NCBI RefSeq assembly: GCF_900115615.1
Contig: NZ_FOXB01000001.1
Location: 1 to 64,000, forward strand
DNA from: Hydrogenimonas thermophila
GTDB lineage: Bacteria; Campylobacterota; Campylobacteria; Campylobacterales; Hydrogenimonadaceae
DNA: 64,000 bases
Direction: 5' to 3'
The notes beneath the pieces were generated by a model, which was not told the DNA's origin, ran no database searches, and saw nothing but the letters and a program-made list of their open reading frames with translations. The stretch's first letter is position 1. Each line of letters opens with the position of its first letter. The position numbers and the translations under genes are program-made. Positions 25,128 through 33,825 of this stretch are shown piece after piece.

Positions 25128-26208
25128 GAAAGAAGTAATATTTTTTCATCCTTATTTTAGTGATGGGGGTGTTGAAAGAACAAATTTAACTTTAGCAAAA
25201 GGTTTAATTGAAAATAATTATAAAGTAACATTTTTAACAACAAATTTTACAAATCATTTTTTAAAAGAGATTGAAGGTATTGGAATCAATTTTGTATCTT
25301 TAGGAAATAAATCTGTTTCAAGAGCCATTTTTGATATTAAAAATTTTTTAGATAAAAAACAAGAAAAAGTTTATTTTATAAGTTGTCAATATTATGTAAA
25401 TGTAATAAGTATGATAGTCTCTAAAATAGTAAAAAATAGAAATAATATAAAATTTATAAATTTTGAAAGAAATCATTTAGACGAATTTAAATATAAAGAA
25501 GGAATAAAAAATAAATTAATTCCATTATTTGTAAAAAAACTGTATAAAAATTCGGATGTCATTTTAGCGAATTCTAAAGAAACTGCTAATGATTTACAAA
25601 GGTTTATAGATAAAAAAGTAGAATATGTATATAATCCTACAATCAATAAGAGATTAGATTTTTTAAAAGATGAAAATATTTGTGAAGAATGGTTTTTAAA
25701 AGATAATAGACCCTTTGTTTTAGGAATTGGTAGGTTAGCGATTCAAAAGGATTTTCAAACACTTATAAAAGCATTTAAACTTTTTAATGAAAACAAGAAT
25801 TATAGACTAATTATTTTAGGTGATGGTGAGTTGAGAAATAAACTTCAAGAAGTGGCAATAAATTTAGGCATAAAAAATGATGTTTTTATGCCAGGTTTTG
25901 TAAAAAATCCTTATAAATTTTTAATAAAAGCTGATTTATTTGTATTAAGCTCATTATATGAAGGTCTTCCCAATGTTCTTATAGAGGCATTATATGTAGG
26001 TTCTAAAGTATTATCTACTAATTGTAAAAGTGGTCCAAAAGAGATTTTATTAAATGATGATAGATTTTTATGTAATGTTGGAGATGTTAATGGTATGGCA
26101 AATAAAATGAAATTTTTAGTTAAAAATGAGATTAAAAGAGATTTTAGTTTAGAAAGATTTAAGTATGAAAATGTAATAGAAAAATTTATTAAGGTTATTG
26201 AACAATGA
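25120..26208 (+). CDS. Glycosyltransferase family 4 (second of three tandem)
   Basis: This 362-residue protein has the N-terminal FHPYFSDGGVERTN, the middle LGIGRLAIQKDFQTLIKAF and the donor motif SSLYEGLPNVLIEALYVGSK. It is clearly paralogous to its neighbours on both sides (shared FVLSSLYEGLPN and STNC-SGP-EILL). It overlaps the upstream gene by eight bases and the downstream gene by four. Confidence 0.87.
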   Translation: MYKKEVIFFHPYFSDGGVERTNLTLAKGLIENNYKVTFLTTNFTNHFLKEIEGIGINFVSLGNKSVSRAIFDIKNFLDKKQEKVYFISCQYYVNVISMIVSKIVKNRNNIKFINFERNHLDEFKYKEGIKNKLIPLFVKKLYKNSDVILANSKETANDLQRFIDKKVEYVYNPTINKRLDFLKDENICEEWFLKDNRPFVLGIGRLAIQKDFQTLIKAFKLFNENKNYRLIILGDGELRNKLQEVAINLGIKNDVFMPGFVKNPYKFLIKADLFVLSSLYEGLPNVLIEALYVGSKVLSTNCKSGPKEILLNDDRFLCNVGDVNGMANKMKFLVKNEIKRDFSLERFKYENVIEKFIKVIEQ

Positions 26209-27371
26209 AGAAAATAGTTTTTTGGGCACCATATTTTAAGAAAGTAGGAACAATAAAAGCTACAATTCATAGTGCCAAGTCTTTAAGAAAATACGGAAAT
26301 TATGACATAGATTTAATAAAGGTTTATAAAGAATGGGAAGAATATAAAGAAGAATGTAAAAATTTTAATATTATTGATTTTAAATTACAAAAAGTTTTTC
26401 CAAAATTGCCTTTAAATGATTTAGGGTATAGGTTTTCAATGCTATTTATTATATTATTTTCTCTTCCTAAATTAATAAATTATTTTAATAGAAAAAAACC
26501 AGATGTTGTATTTTCATATTTACAAGGTTTTACTCCATTATTAGCTAAAAGTTTATCACATCATAAGTTTAAATTGATTGTAAGTATTCAAGGATTACCA
26601 AGTTTTTTGGCTAAAGAGGAAACAATAAAAACTTATCCAGTTTATAAAAAAATAGAAAATGAAATAAGAAAATTTGTTTGGAAGAGGTTATATAAAAATG
26701 CTGATTATATTATAACTCTTACGGAAAATACTAAAATTAATTTAGAAAAATTTTTAGATACTAAAAATATAAAATATATTCCCAACCCTGTTATTAATGA
26801 AGAAGAAGTTTTAAAAAAAGCTAACGAACCACTAAAGGATGAACTTTTTATAAAAAATGAATATATATTGGGAATTGGTAGATTATCTGTTCAAAAAAAT
26901 TTTGCTACTTTAATAAAAGCCTTTAAAATAGTTAGTAAAAAATTTCCTGATTTAAAATTGATCATTTTAGGAGAAGGAGAATTAAAAAAAGAACTAGAAA
27001 GGTTAATTGATGAATTAGAATTAATTAATAGAGTTATTTTATATGGATTTGTTGGTAATCCTTTTAATATTTTAAAAAATGCGAAGATATTTGTACTTAG
27101 CTCTTTATGGGAAGATCAAGGTCATGCTTTGGTTGAGGCTGCATATTTAAAAATTCCTTGTGTTTCTACTAAGTGTCCAAGTGGGCAAGAAGAGCTTTTA
27201 TCTTATGGAGAAGCAGGTTACTTATGTAATATAGGTGATGAAAAAAATATGGCAGATAAAATTTTAGAAGCTTTAAATAGTAATAATAAAGAAAAGATAG
27301 AACTAGCTTATAAAAACTCATTGCAGTTTAGTGGTAAAAGCTTTTATGAAAATATAAAGGGTTTGATTTGA
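26205..27371 (+). CDS. Glycosyltransferase family 4 (third of three tandem)
   Basis: This 388-residue GT-B protein starts KKIVFWAPYFKKVGTIKA. The donor site reads SSLWEDQGHALVEAAYLKIP: the E-x7-E pair is kept but the intervening GLPN of its two upstream paralogues is replaced, suggesting a different donor or acceptor. LGIGRLSVQKNFATLIKAF and STKCPSGQEELL match the shared framework. Confidence 0.86.
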   Translation: MKKIVFWAPYFKKVGTIKATIHSAKSLRKYGNYDIDLIKVYKEWEEYKEECKNFNIIDFKLQKVFPKLPLNDLGYRFSMLFIILFSLPKLINYFNRKKPDVVFSYLQGFTPLLAKSLSHHKFKLIVSIQGLPSFLAKEETIKTYPVYKKIENEIRKFVWKRLYKNADYIITLTENTKINLEKFLDTKNIKYIPNPVINEEEVLKKANEPLKDELFIKNEYILGIGRLSVQKNFATLIKAFKIVSKKFPDLKLIILGEGELKKELERLIDELELINRVILYGFVGNPFNILKNAKIFVLSSLWEDQGHALVEAAYLKIPCVSTKCPSGQEELLSYGEAGYLCNIGDEKNMADKILEALNSNNKEKIELAYKNSLQFSGKSFYENIKGLI

Positions 27372-28516
27372 ATATAGCTATAAAAGCAAAGTATTTTAAT
27401 TTTAAAATCCTTAATTCCTATAGAAAAATTAATATTAAAAGAGCTGATGAATTTATATTATTTTTTTTGATATTTAGCTCTCCTATAGGATTTAGATTTT
27501 TACCTTTTGGTTTAGTGCATATTGCATTTATAGTTGGGGTAATTTATTTATTAGTTAGAATATATTCTACACGCAGTTTAATAGTGTTTGATAAAGTACA
27601 ATTTTATTTTTTTTTATATGTTATTTATTTTGTTGTTGATCAAATATTAGTTAATGGTTCTTTTAAGCATGTTTTGAATTTACTTATAAGTTATTTATAT
27701 TTTTTTCTTATAGTTAATATAGGTATTTACATTGATAGAAATAGAATTATTTGTTTATTCAATAAAGCTATTTCATATTTACTGTTATTTTTTTTAGTTG
27801 AAGTTATCTATAGATATTTACATCCAGGTGGAGGTGACTTTTTACATAAGTTTAAAGAAAATAGTTTGTTTTTTATGGATTCAAATTTTGCGGGATTAGA
27901 TTTAATTTTATTGTATTTTTTATTAATTTTAATAAGAAATAAAAGATCTGGTATTTATAGGAAAGCTGTATTTATTTTCAATATTCTTTCTTTATCTAGG
28001 GCAAGTATCATTTCTTCTATTTTCTGGAAATATTTTTTTAAAAAAATAAAAAGTCCAAATCAAGTATTTAAATATGCTATTATAGCAATAGTATTATTAG
28101 TAATTTTTGTAATATATTTTTATGATACTATAACGCATGATGGTAGTTTAAGAAGCAAATTTATTTTTACCGAACAAGCATTTAATTTTATTCAAGCAAT
28201 TCCAACAGAAAAGATATTATTAGGGTATGGTGCCAATAGTAGCATAGAATTATTTGGACACTTTCTACATAATTATGTTTTAGTGTATGTAATAGATCAG
28301 GGTATTATAGGATTATTTTTAATTTTTGTATTTCACTATGTTCTTGCCAAGCAGACAAATGGAATGTGGTTAATAGTATTTTTACCTTATTTGATGGTAG
28401 CTATGTCAGTTGTAAGTTATGCTAGCCATGTAGTTTATATGGCTGCTGGTTTAGTGTATCTTTTATTTGTAAATAAAAATAAAATAAAATTTATTGTATA
28501 TAAAAAAGGATATTGA
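27368..28516 (+). CDS. wzy: O-antigen polymerase-like membrane protein (Wzy)
   Basis: This 382-residue protein is highly hydrophobic with roughly ten membrane segments and a larger periplasmic stretch containing YRYLHPGGGDFLHKFKEN and HNYVLVYVIDQG, similar to the H-N..L loop of O-antigen ligase/polymerase proteins. It starts at TTG 27368 with AAAGGG upstream, overlapping the previous stop. Wzy proteins are poorly conserved, so the call rests on topology and position among wzx and glycosyltransferase genes. Confidence 0.7.
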   Translation: MNIAIKAKYFNFKILNSYRKINIKRADEFILFFLIFSSPIGFRFLPFGLVHIAFIVGVIYLLVRIYSTRSLIVFDKVQFYFFLYVIYFVVDQILVNGSFKHVLNLLISYLYFFLIVNIGIYIDRNRIICLFNKAISYLLLFFLVEVIYRYLHPGGGDFLHKFKENSLFFMDSNFAGLDLILLYFLLILIRNKRSGIYRKAVFIFNILSLSRASIISSIFWKYFFKKIKSPNQVFKYAIIAIVLLVIFVIYFYDTITHDGSLRSKFIFTEQAFNFIQAIPTEKILLGYGANSSIELFGHFLHNYVLVYVIDQGIIGLFLIFVFHYVLAKQTNGMWLIVFLPYLMVAMSVVSYASHVVYMAAGLVYLLFVNKNKIKFIVYKKGY

Positions 28517-28518
28517 AA

Positions 28519-29403
28519 ATGAAAGTAGATTTGGTAATAGCTACATATAATAGAGCTAGTTTTTTAAAACAAACATTAGATAATGTATTAGAATATCAAA
28601 ATGAATTAAATAAAATCTTTGTTATTAATAATAATTCTCAGGATAATACTATGGATATTTTGATAGAGTATGAAAAAAAAAGTCCTAAAATTAAAGTTTT
28701 TAATATGGATAAAAATTTAGGAGCACCAGGAGGTAAAAATATTGGTCTAAAAGAAAGCAAAGCAGATGTAGTTATAGTATTAGATGATGATGCAATTTTT
28801 TGTTCATATAATCCTATAAAAGAAATTATAAATATTTTTAAGCAAGAAAAAGATCTAGGAATTATTCAATTTAAAATTATCAACTATCAAACAAAAAAAA
28901 TACTCAATTATGAGTTCCCTGGCAAACTTCCTGAAAAAAATGGAGATAAAGAATTTTATACAGGATATTTTATAGGTGCTGGACATGCTATTAAGAGAGA
29001 AATGCTAGAAAAGGTTGGATATTATCCGGATGACTTTTTTTATGCACATGAAGAACTTGACTTAAGTTATAGAGCTATAAATAATGGATATAAAATAAAA
29101 TATTATCCAAAAGTAGCTATCTATCATAAAAAGGCTCCTGGAGGTAGATTGTCTCCAAAAGAAGTAATAAAGCATAATTTTAGAAATAGATTAATAATGA
29201 ATTACAAATATTTACCACTAAAATATCGCATAATAAATAATTCTTTATGGTTTTTGAAAACACTAAAAGATTCAAAAAATTTGTTAATACCTTTAAAGGC
29301 TATAGTAGAATATATTCAAATAAAAGATGATTTAAAGATAAATAAACTTAAAGAAAAAGCTATTGATTATTGTAGGCAATATAATGGAAGGCTATATTAC
29401 TAA
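28519..29403 (+). CDS. Glycosyltransferase family 2
   Basis: This protein has a GT-A fold start VDLVIATYNRASFLKQTLDN, the metal-binding VIVLDDDA motif, an FYAHEELDLSYRAINNGYK acceptor/catalytic region, and a C-terminal extension of about 80 residues. It resembles rhamnosyl- or galactofuranosyl-transferase-type GT2 enzymes. ATG 28519 is chosen over TTG 28513 because AAAGGA at 28505-28510 is properly spaced only for the ATG. Its stop overlaps the next start (TAATG). Confidence 0.87.
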   Translation: MKVDLVIATYNRASFLKQTLDNVLEYQNELNKIFVINNNSQDNTMDILIEYEKKSPKIKVFNMDKNLGAPGGKNIGLKESKADVVIVLDDDAIFCSYNPIKEIINIFKQEKDLGIIQFKIINYQTKKILNYEFPGKLPEKNGDKEFYTGYFIGAGHAIKREMLEKVGYYPDDFFYAHEELDLSYRAINNGYKIKYYPKVAIYHKKAPGGRLSPKEVIKHNFRNRLIMNYKYLPLKYRIINNSLWFLKTLKDSKNLLIPLKAIVEYIQIKDDLKINKLKEKAIDYCRQYNGRLYY

Positions 29404-30146
29404 TGAATTTAGTTTCCGTAATTACACCATCTTACAACTCATCAAAATTTATTGCTAAAACAATTGAATCTGTTTTAAACCAAACCTATCAAAATTGGGA
29501 AATGATTATAGTTGATGATGTTTCATCTGATAATTCAAATGAAATTATTGAAGGATATAGAAAAAAAGATAACCGTATTAAATTAATTAAATTAGAAAAA
29601 AATAGTGGTCCAGCAATAGCAAGAAATATAGGGATAAAAAAAGCAAAAGGAAGATTTATTGCATTTTTAGATAGTGATGATATTTGGTTACCACAAAAAT
29701 TACAAAAACAAATTGATTTTATGATAACTAATGATTTAAGCCTAACTTATAGTGCTTATGATACTATAGATGAAATAGGAAATAAAATTAACACTAGATA
29801 TATTAAAGAGTATATTACATATACTGATATGTTAAAAACAAATCATATAGGTAATCTTACAGGAATATATGATAGTAAAAAAATAGGTAAGTTTTATATG
29901 GATAATGTTGGACATGAAGATTATACTTTATGGTTGAAAATAATGAATAATATAAAAGAGACTAAAGGTTTAAATGAGCCTTTGGCTCAATATAGAATAA
30001 TATCTAATTCAATATCTGCAAATAAACTTAAAGTAATAAAATGGCAGTGGAATATATATAGAAATATTTTGAATTTAAGTTTATTAAAAAGTAGTTATTA
30101 TTTTGTATATTATATTTTTAATGCTATTAAAAAAAGAAAAGCTTAA
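29403..30146 (+). CDS. Glycosyltransferase family 2
   Basis: This 247-residue GT-A transferase begins VSVITPSYNSSKFIAKTIES, with SVLNQTYQNWEMIIVDDVSSD, the metal-binding FLDSDDIWLP, and GHEDYTLWLKI as the catalytic-base region. It is the compact WaaB/EpsE-like type. It is the last gene of the + strand operon; its stop overlaps the stop of the convergent sugar-transferase gene by four bases (shared CTTAAA region), leaving no room for a terminator. Confidence 0.87.
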   Translation: MNLVSVITPSYNSSKFIAKTIESVLNQTYQNWEMIIVDDVSSDNSNEIIEGYRKKDNRIKLIKLEKNSGPAIARNIGIKKAKGRFIAFLDSDDIWLPQKLQKQIDFMITNDLSLTYSAYDTIDEIGNKINTRYIKEYITYTDMLKTNHIGNLTGIYDSKKIGKFYMDNVGHEDYTLWLKIMNNIKETKGLNEPLAQYRIISNSISANKLKVIKWQWNIYRNILNLSLLKSSYYFVYYIFNAIKKRKA

Positions 30147-31069
30147 ACCCCCTTTTTCCCAATAACCGTCATAGCTGTCATCCAAACTATTTTAAGTTCA
30201 AGCAAAATGTTCCAGTATTTGATGTAGTAAAGATCATACATTAACTTTTGCTTAGCATCTTCACCATTTTCTCCATAGGGGTACATTACCTGTGCCCACC
30301 CTGTAACTCCTGGTCTTACCAAGTGTCTTTCATTGTAGTAAGGTATGATCTTTTCAAATTGATCTGTCCAGTACTTTCTTTCTGGTCTTGGACCTATGAG
30401 ATGTATTTCACCTTTTAAGATGTTCCACATTTGAGGCAGTTCATCTAGTCTGGTTTTTCGCATAACTGCTCCCCACTTAAATACTCTAGGATCATCCTTG
30501 CTTGCAAATTTTGGTATGCCTTTTTCTGCATCTGGAACCATACTGCGAAACTTAATGCAAACAAACTCTTTGCCATTTAGCCCAACTCTTTTTTGTTTAA
30601 AGAGAATTGGACCATCTGGAGACTCTTTTTTTATGCGGTAGGCACAGTAGATCATAACAGGCCAAGAGAAGAAAAAGAGCCAAAAGATCCCAAAAAAGTC
30701 TATTGCTCTTTTTTGAATGTATTGCCATTTGGTGTATGGTTTTATGTTTTCTAAAAAGCTTATATCTGTATGATCTTCTGGAATGTAGCATTTTTGCATA
30801 TGTTTTTCTAAAAAGTGTTCTATGGAGATGAAAGATACACCTTTTAACTCTAAGTTTGTTAGGTAAGTTATGAGTTTGTCTGGAATAGATTCAGAGGTGT
30901 TTAGAATGATGAGTTTTCTGTTTTTGTTTTCCAGAGCTTTTTCAATGGCTTCTATGACATCTTCGCTATTTTTCTCTTTATATGGAATATTTGTAATATC
31001 TTGAAATTTTTTTTTAAGATTCTCTAGCTCATACTCTGTAAATTTATACTTATTACCTAGAACTATCAT
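30143..31069 (-). CDS. Initiating polyprenyl-phosphate sugar-phosphate transferase
   Basis: This 308-residue protein of the bacterial sugar transferase family (PF02397) transfers a hexose-1-phosphate to undecaprenyl phosphate, the first step of repeat-unit assembly. The catalytic domain is clear: one membrane-inserted helix (IDFFGIFWLFFFSWPVMIY), LFKQKRVGLNGKEF, KFRSM, RKTRLDELPQMWNIL, LIGPRPER and RPGVTGWAQV. The ~110-residue N-terminus is a small Rossmann-like domain, not the four-helix CoA-binding-like domain of WbaP. It is the only minus-strand gene of the glycan region and has its own promoter. Confidence 0.9.
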   Translation of the reverse strand: MIVLGNKYKFTEYELENLKKKFQDITNIPYKEKNSEDVIEAIEKALENKNRKLIILNTSESIPDKLITYLTNLELKGVSFISIEHFLEKHMQKCYIPEDHTDISFLENIKPYTKWQYIQKRAIDFFGIFWLFFFSWPVMIYCAYRIKKESPDGPILFKQKRVGLNGKEFVCIKFRSMVPDAEKGIPKFASKDDPRVFKWGAVMRKTRLDELPQMWNILKGEIHLIGPRPERKYWTDQFEKIIPYYNERHLVRPGVTGWAQVMYPYGENGEDAKQKLMYDLYYIKYWNILLELKIVWMTAMTVIGKKGV

Positions 31070-31099
31070 ACAGAATTACCTTTTGTTTAGAGTAGTGTA

Positions 31100-31105
31100 A
31101 TTATA
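31100..31105 (-). promoter_or_regulatory. Candidate -10 box for the sugar transferase gene
   Basis: Read on the minus strand, this is TATAAT, 31 bases before the ATG of the sugar-phosphate transferase, with AAAGGT as a ribosome binding site in between. Confidence 0.4.
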
Positions 31106-31163
31106 ATGATCTTATTTGAATGTTTAGTTAATTTAACTCTTCAAGCTATTTCAAGTCAAACTT

Positions 31164-32069
31164 AATGAGATCTATAACCTAGCAGCTATGAGCCACGTTG
31201 CTGTAAGCTTTGAAACACCAGAGTATGTGGCAAATGCTGACGGTACAGGAACTTTGCGAATTCTTGAAGCTGTACGTCTGCTGGGTTTGACTGACAAGAC
31301 ACGTGTTTACCAAGCCTCAACTTCAGAACTCTACGGAAAAGTACAAGAGATTCCTCAAACTGAAAAGACACCATTTTACCCACGCTCTCCATATGCTGTA
31401 GCTAAAATGTATGCTTACTGGATCACAGTTAACTATCGTGAAGCTTACAATATGTTTGCTTGTAACGGGATTTTGTTTAACCACGAATCACCAGTGCGAG
31501 GTGAAACATTTGTTACCCGTAAGATCACCCGTGCGGCGGCTAAAATAGCACTTGGATTGCAAGATAAACTCTACCTTGGAAACTTAGATGCAAAACGTGA
31601 TTGGGGTCATGCAAAAGATTATGTAAGAATGATGTGGATGATTTTGCAAGCTGATGAGCCAGAAGATTGGGTAATTGCAACAGGCAAGACAACATCTGTT
31701 AGAGACTTTGTAAAGATGGCATTTGGGTATTTGGGTGTAGAATTGAGGTTTGAGGGTGAAGGGATTGATGAAGTTGGGATTATAGATAGTGTAGATACGA
31801 AAAGATTAAATGAATTAAACCTAAATCCTAAATCCTCAAACCTAAATCCTGGCAATATTGTAGTAGCTGTAGATCCTCGTTACTTCCGTCCGACTGAAGT
31901 AGATCTACTCATAGGTGATCCTACTAAAGCAAAAGAGAAACTTGGCTGGGAGCCACAATATACTCTAAATGAGCTTGTAGATGAGATGATGGCAAGTGAT
32001 TTGAAGCTTATGAAGAAGGATGAGTACTTAAAAGATGGTGGTTATACCATTATGAACTACTTTGAGTAG
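31164..32069 (+). pseudogene. gmd: 5'-truncated GDP-mannose 4,6-dehydratase
   Basis: The frame from 31164 encodes [20 protein letters not shown], the middle of Gmd, then [28 protein letters not shown] with the catalytic Tyr-x3-Lys, [17 protein letters not shown] and a normal C-terminus ([14 protein letters not shown]). The N-terminal ~75 residues, with the GxxGxxG NADP-binding site, are missing; an in-frame TAA at 31134 lies upstream. An ATG at 31188 could start a 293-residue protein that could not bind cofactor normally. The break lies just beyond the divergent sugar-transferase promoter. A heptanucleotide tract lies at 31818. Confidence 0.85.
31818..31852 (+). repeat. In-frame heptanucleotide repeat tract H3 (in gmd)
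   Basis: Five units of seven bases: AACCTAA, ATCCTAA, ATCCTCA, AACCTAA, ATCCTGG. It encodes [12 protein letters not shown]. The only G residues are the last two bases. It sits between the conserved SVDTKRLNE and [15 protein letters not shown] blocks. Confidence 0.85.
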
Positions 32070-32083
32070 AAGGTAGTGTAAAT

Positions 32084-33238
32084 ATGAATAAGCAAAGCAA
32101 AATTTTTGTAGCTGGTGGAACAGGGTTGGTAGGAAGTGCGATTGTTAAAAATTTGTTGGAAAAAGGCTATACAAACATAGTAGCAAATTATCACAATCGT
32201 ACTCCAGATAACTCAACATTCAAAACAGAATCTATTGTTTGGAAAAAGTTAGACCTTTTAGACCCAATTGCTGTGGCAGAATTTTTTGAATCTGAAAAGC
32301 CAGAATATGTTTTTCTAGCCGCTGCAAAAGTTGGCGGTATTGTGGCAAATAATACTTACAGAGCTGAGTTTATTTATGAAAATCTGCAAATTCAAAATAA
32401 TGTCATTCACCAAAGCTACTTAAATGGTGTAAAAAAGCTTATGTTTTTAGGCTCTACCTGCATCTACCCAAAAAACTGCCCACAGCCTATGAAAGAGGAG
32501 TACCTTTTAACAAGTGAGTTGGAATATACTAACGAGCCATACGCCATAGCTAAGATAGCCGGCATCAAGATGTGCGAAAGCTACAATTTGCAATATGGTA
32601 CAAACTACATTTCAGTAATGCCTACAAACCTCTACGGACCAAATGATAACTTTGACCTTGAAAAGAGTCATGTTCTACCAGCTCTTATAAGAAAGATTCA
32701 TTTGGGTAAAGCTTTAGAAAAGAATAACTGGGAAACAATAAGAGAAGATCTAAACAAGTTACCAATAGAAGGCATAGATGGCAATGCAAGTGAAGAAGAG
32801 ATACTTAAGATTTTAGAGAAATATGGAATAAAAAAATTCAACATTCAAAATTCAACATTCAAAATTAACATAGAAATCTGGGGTTCTGGAAAACCGATGC
32901 GAGAATTCCTTTGGAGTGAAGATATGGCAGATGCCTGTGTTTACCTAATGGAAAATATCGATGTCAAAGATTTAGACAATAATCTCAACCCTCAATCCTC
33001 AACCCCCAATCCTCACTTCCTAAACATAGGCACAGGAAAAGATATATCTATTAAAGATTTGGCATATTTAATAAAAGAGATAGTAGGTTTTAAAGGAGAG
33101 TTCTACTTCAACACTCAAAAACCTGACGGAACAATGAAAAAACTAACAGATCCATCAAAGCTAAACAGCCTAGGCTGGAGACACTCTGTAGAGTTAAAAG
33201 AGGGCATTGAGAGAATTTACAACTGGTACCACCAATAA
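32084..33238 (+). CDS. fcl: GDP-L-fucose synthase
   Basis: This short-chain dehydrogenase/reductase epimerises and reduces GDP-4-keto-6-deoxymannose to GDP-L-fucose. Motifs are GGTGLVGSAIV (cofactor), LGSTCIYPKNCPQP, YAIAKIAGIKMCE (catalytic Tyr-x3-Lys) and NLYGPNDNFD. At 384 residues it is longer than E. coli WcaG: one insertion around residues 205-250 is of the Bacteroidetes-like long type, and two further inserts (about residues 252-261 and 300-311) are coded by separate heptanucleotide repeats. It follows gmd by 14 bases, and an array repeat begins two bases after its stop. Confidence 0.88.
   Translation: MNKQSKIFVAGGTGLVGSAIVKNLLEKGYTNIVANYHNRTPDNSTFKTESIVWKKLDLLDPIAVAEFFESEKPEYVFLAAAKVGGIVANNTYRAEFIYENLQIQNNVIHQSYLNGVKKLMFLGSTCIYPKNCPQPMKEEYLLTSELEYTNEPYAIAKIAGIKMCESYNLQYGTNYISVMPTNLYGPNDNFDLEKSHVLPALIRKIHLGKALEKNNWETIREDLNKLPIEGIDGNASEEEILKILEKYGIKKFNIQNSTFKINIEIWGSGKPMREFLWSEDMADACVYLMENIDVKDLDNNLNPQSSTPNPHFLNIGTGKDISIKDLAYLIKEIVGFKGEFYFNTQKPDGTMKKLTDPSKLNSLGWRHSVELKEGIERIYNWYHQ
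32837..32864 (+). repeat. In-frame heptanucleotide repeat tract H4 (in fcl)
   Basis: Alternating units TTCAACA, TTCAAAA, TTCAACA, TTCAAAA. There is no G on the coding strand. The encoded FNIQNSTFKI precedes the conserved WGSGKPMREF block. Confidence 0.85.
32981..33015 (+). repeat. In-frame heptanucleotide repeat tract H5 (in fcl)
   Basis: Five units: AATCTCA, ACCCTCA, ATCCTCA, ACCCCCA, ATCCTCA. There is no G on the coding strand; the complement is G-rich. It encodes NLNPQSSTPNPH just before FLNIGTGKDISI. It is the second tract in the same gene. Confidence 0.85.
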
Positions 33239-33240
33239 TC

Positions 33241-33260
33241 GGGTCAGAGCTTTACTTTTT
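33241..33260 (+). repeat. Array repeat R1
   Basis: GGGTCAGAGCTTTACTTTTT begins two bases after the fcl stop codon. It is a consensus copy of the direct-repeat family that delimits the genes of the following 8.6 kb. Confidence 0.85.
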
Positions 33261-33262
33261 CT

Positions 33263-33363
33263 GGGACTCTTGTGCTTGCATTCTCTGTGAGAAAGTCCCA
33301 ACCCCTAATAGGGGATGCGACTTCAGTCGCACAATTTATGCTTTAAATATTGAATTACCGTGA
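33263..33363 (+). repeat. Palindromic (REP/BIME-like) element, copy A
   Basis: This ~100-bp element contains three nested inverted repeats: GGGACT...AGTCCC (33263-33268 with 33294-33299), CCCC-TAATA-GGGG (33302-33314) and GCGACT-TC-AGTCGC (33317-33330). A second copy in the opposite orientation is at 37486-37582, about 90% identical by eye, ending at the same TTGAATTACCGTGA edge. It lies directly after R1. Confidence 0.82.
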
Positions 33364-33369
33364 TGGAGC

Positions 33370-33427
33370 TTGCTTTATTAACCCCCTTTTGTTAAAATAG
33401 TTTATAAATCAAAAAGTTGGAGAAAAA
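33370..33427 (+). promoter_or_regulatory. Leader with candidate promoter, duplicated at 37337
   Basis: GCTTTATTAAC, then CCTTTTGTTAAAATAG, then TTTATAAATC, precede the coiled-coil gene. Nearly the same 50 bases recur at 37337-37386 in front of the broken paralogue. A TAAAAT box at 33393-33398 is a plausible -10, and GGAG near 33420 the ribosome binding site. Confidence 0.45.
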
Positions 33428-33814
33428 ATGCACTATACAGTACCAAGAGAGCTTTTTGAAGATTTGGTAAAAAGTGTAGGTAAAGAGAGTGCAGAGAAGT
33501 TTGTAAATGCTATAGAGATATTTTTAGAAACAATTCAAAAAGAGAGCCAAAAAGAGATAAGTGAGAAGAAAGAGACATTAAAAGCGGAACTATATAATGA
33601 ATTGAGAAGTGAGCTTGCAACCAAAGAGTTTGTAAGAGCAGAGATAAATGAAGTAAGGGCAGAGATAAATGAAGTAAGAGCAGAGATAAGTGAAGTGCGT
33701 TCAGAGATAAAACAAAATAATCTATTACTAAAAGTTTTAATAGGTATATCAATATTTGCTTTGACTATTTTTAATCCTAATTTTGTAACGCTTATTGAAA
33801 AAATAGTGAAGTAA
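33428..33814 (+). CDS. Coiled-coil protein with C-terminal membrane anchor
   Basis: This 128-residue protein has a helical N-terminus (MHYTVPRELFEDLVKSVGKE), a long charged coiled coil containing three AEI(N/S)EVR heptads in tandem, and a C-terminal hydrophobic helix (LLKVLIGISIFALTIF) that probably anchors it in the membrane. The layout resembles DUF1640-like small proteins that are frequent near accessory genes. The gene sits 11 bases before the truncated ATPase/nuclease gene. A start-less copy is at 37.4 kb. The function is unknown. Confidence 0.7.
   Translation: MHYTVPRELFEDLVKSVGKESAEKFVNAIEIFLETIQKESQKEISEKKETLKAELYNELRSELATKEFVRAEINEVRAEINEVRAEISEVRSEIKQNNLLLKVLIGISIFALTIFNPNFVTLIEKIVK
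33638..33700 (+). repeat. 21-bp tandem repeat coding coiled-coil heptads
   Basis: Three copies of a 21-bp unit beginning GCAGAGATAAATGAAGTAAG, each coding one seven-residue coil heptad. The third copy has diverged. Confidence 0.85.
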
Positions 33815-33825
33815 AGGAAAAACAG

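Noticed and set aside
25911-26270. 119-codon minus-strand frame across the GT4 junction
   Set aside because: It crosses the boundary of two clear glycosyltransferase genes and encodes no recognisable protein.
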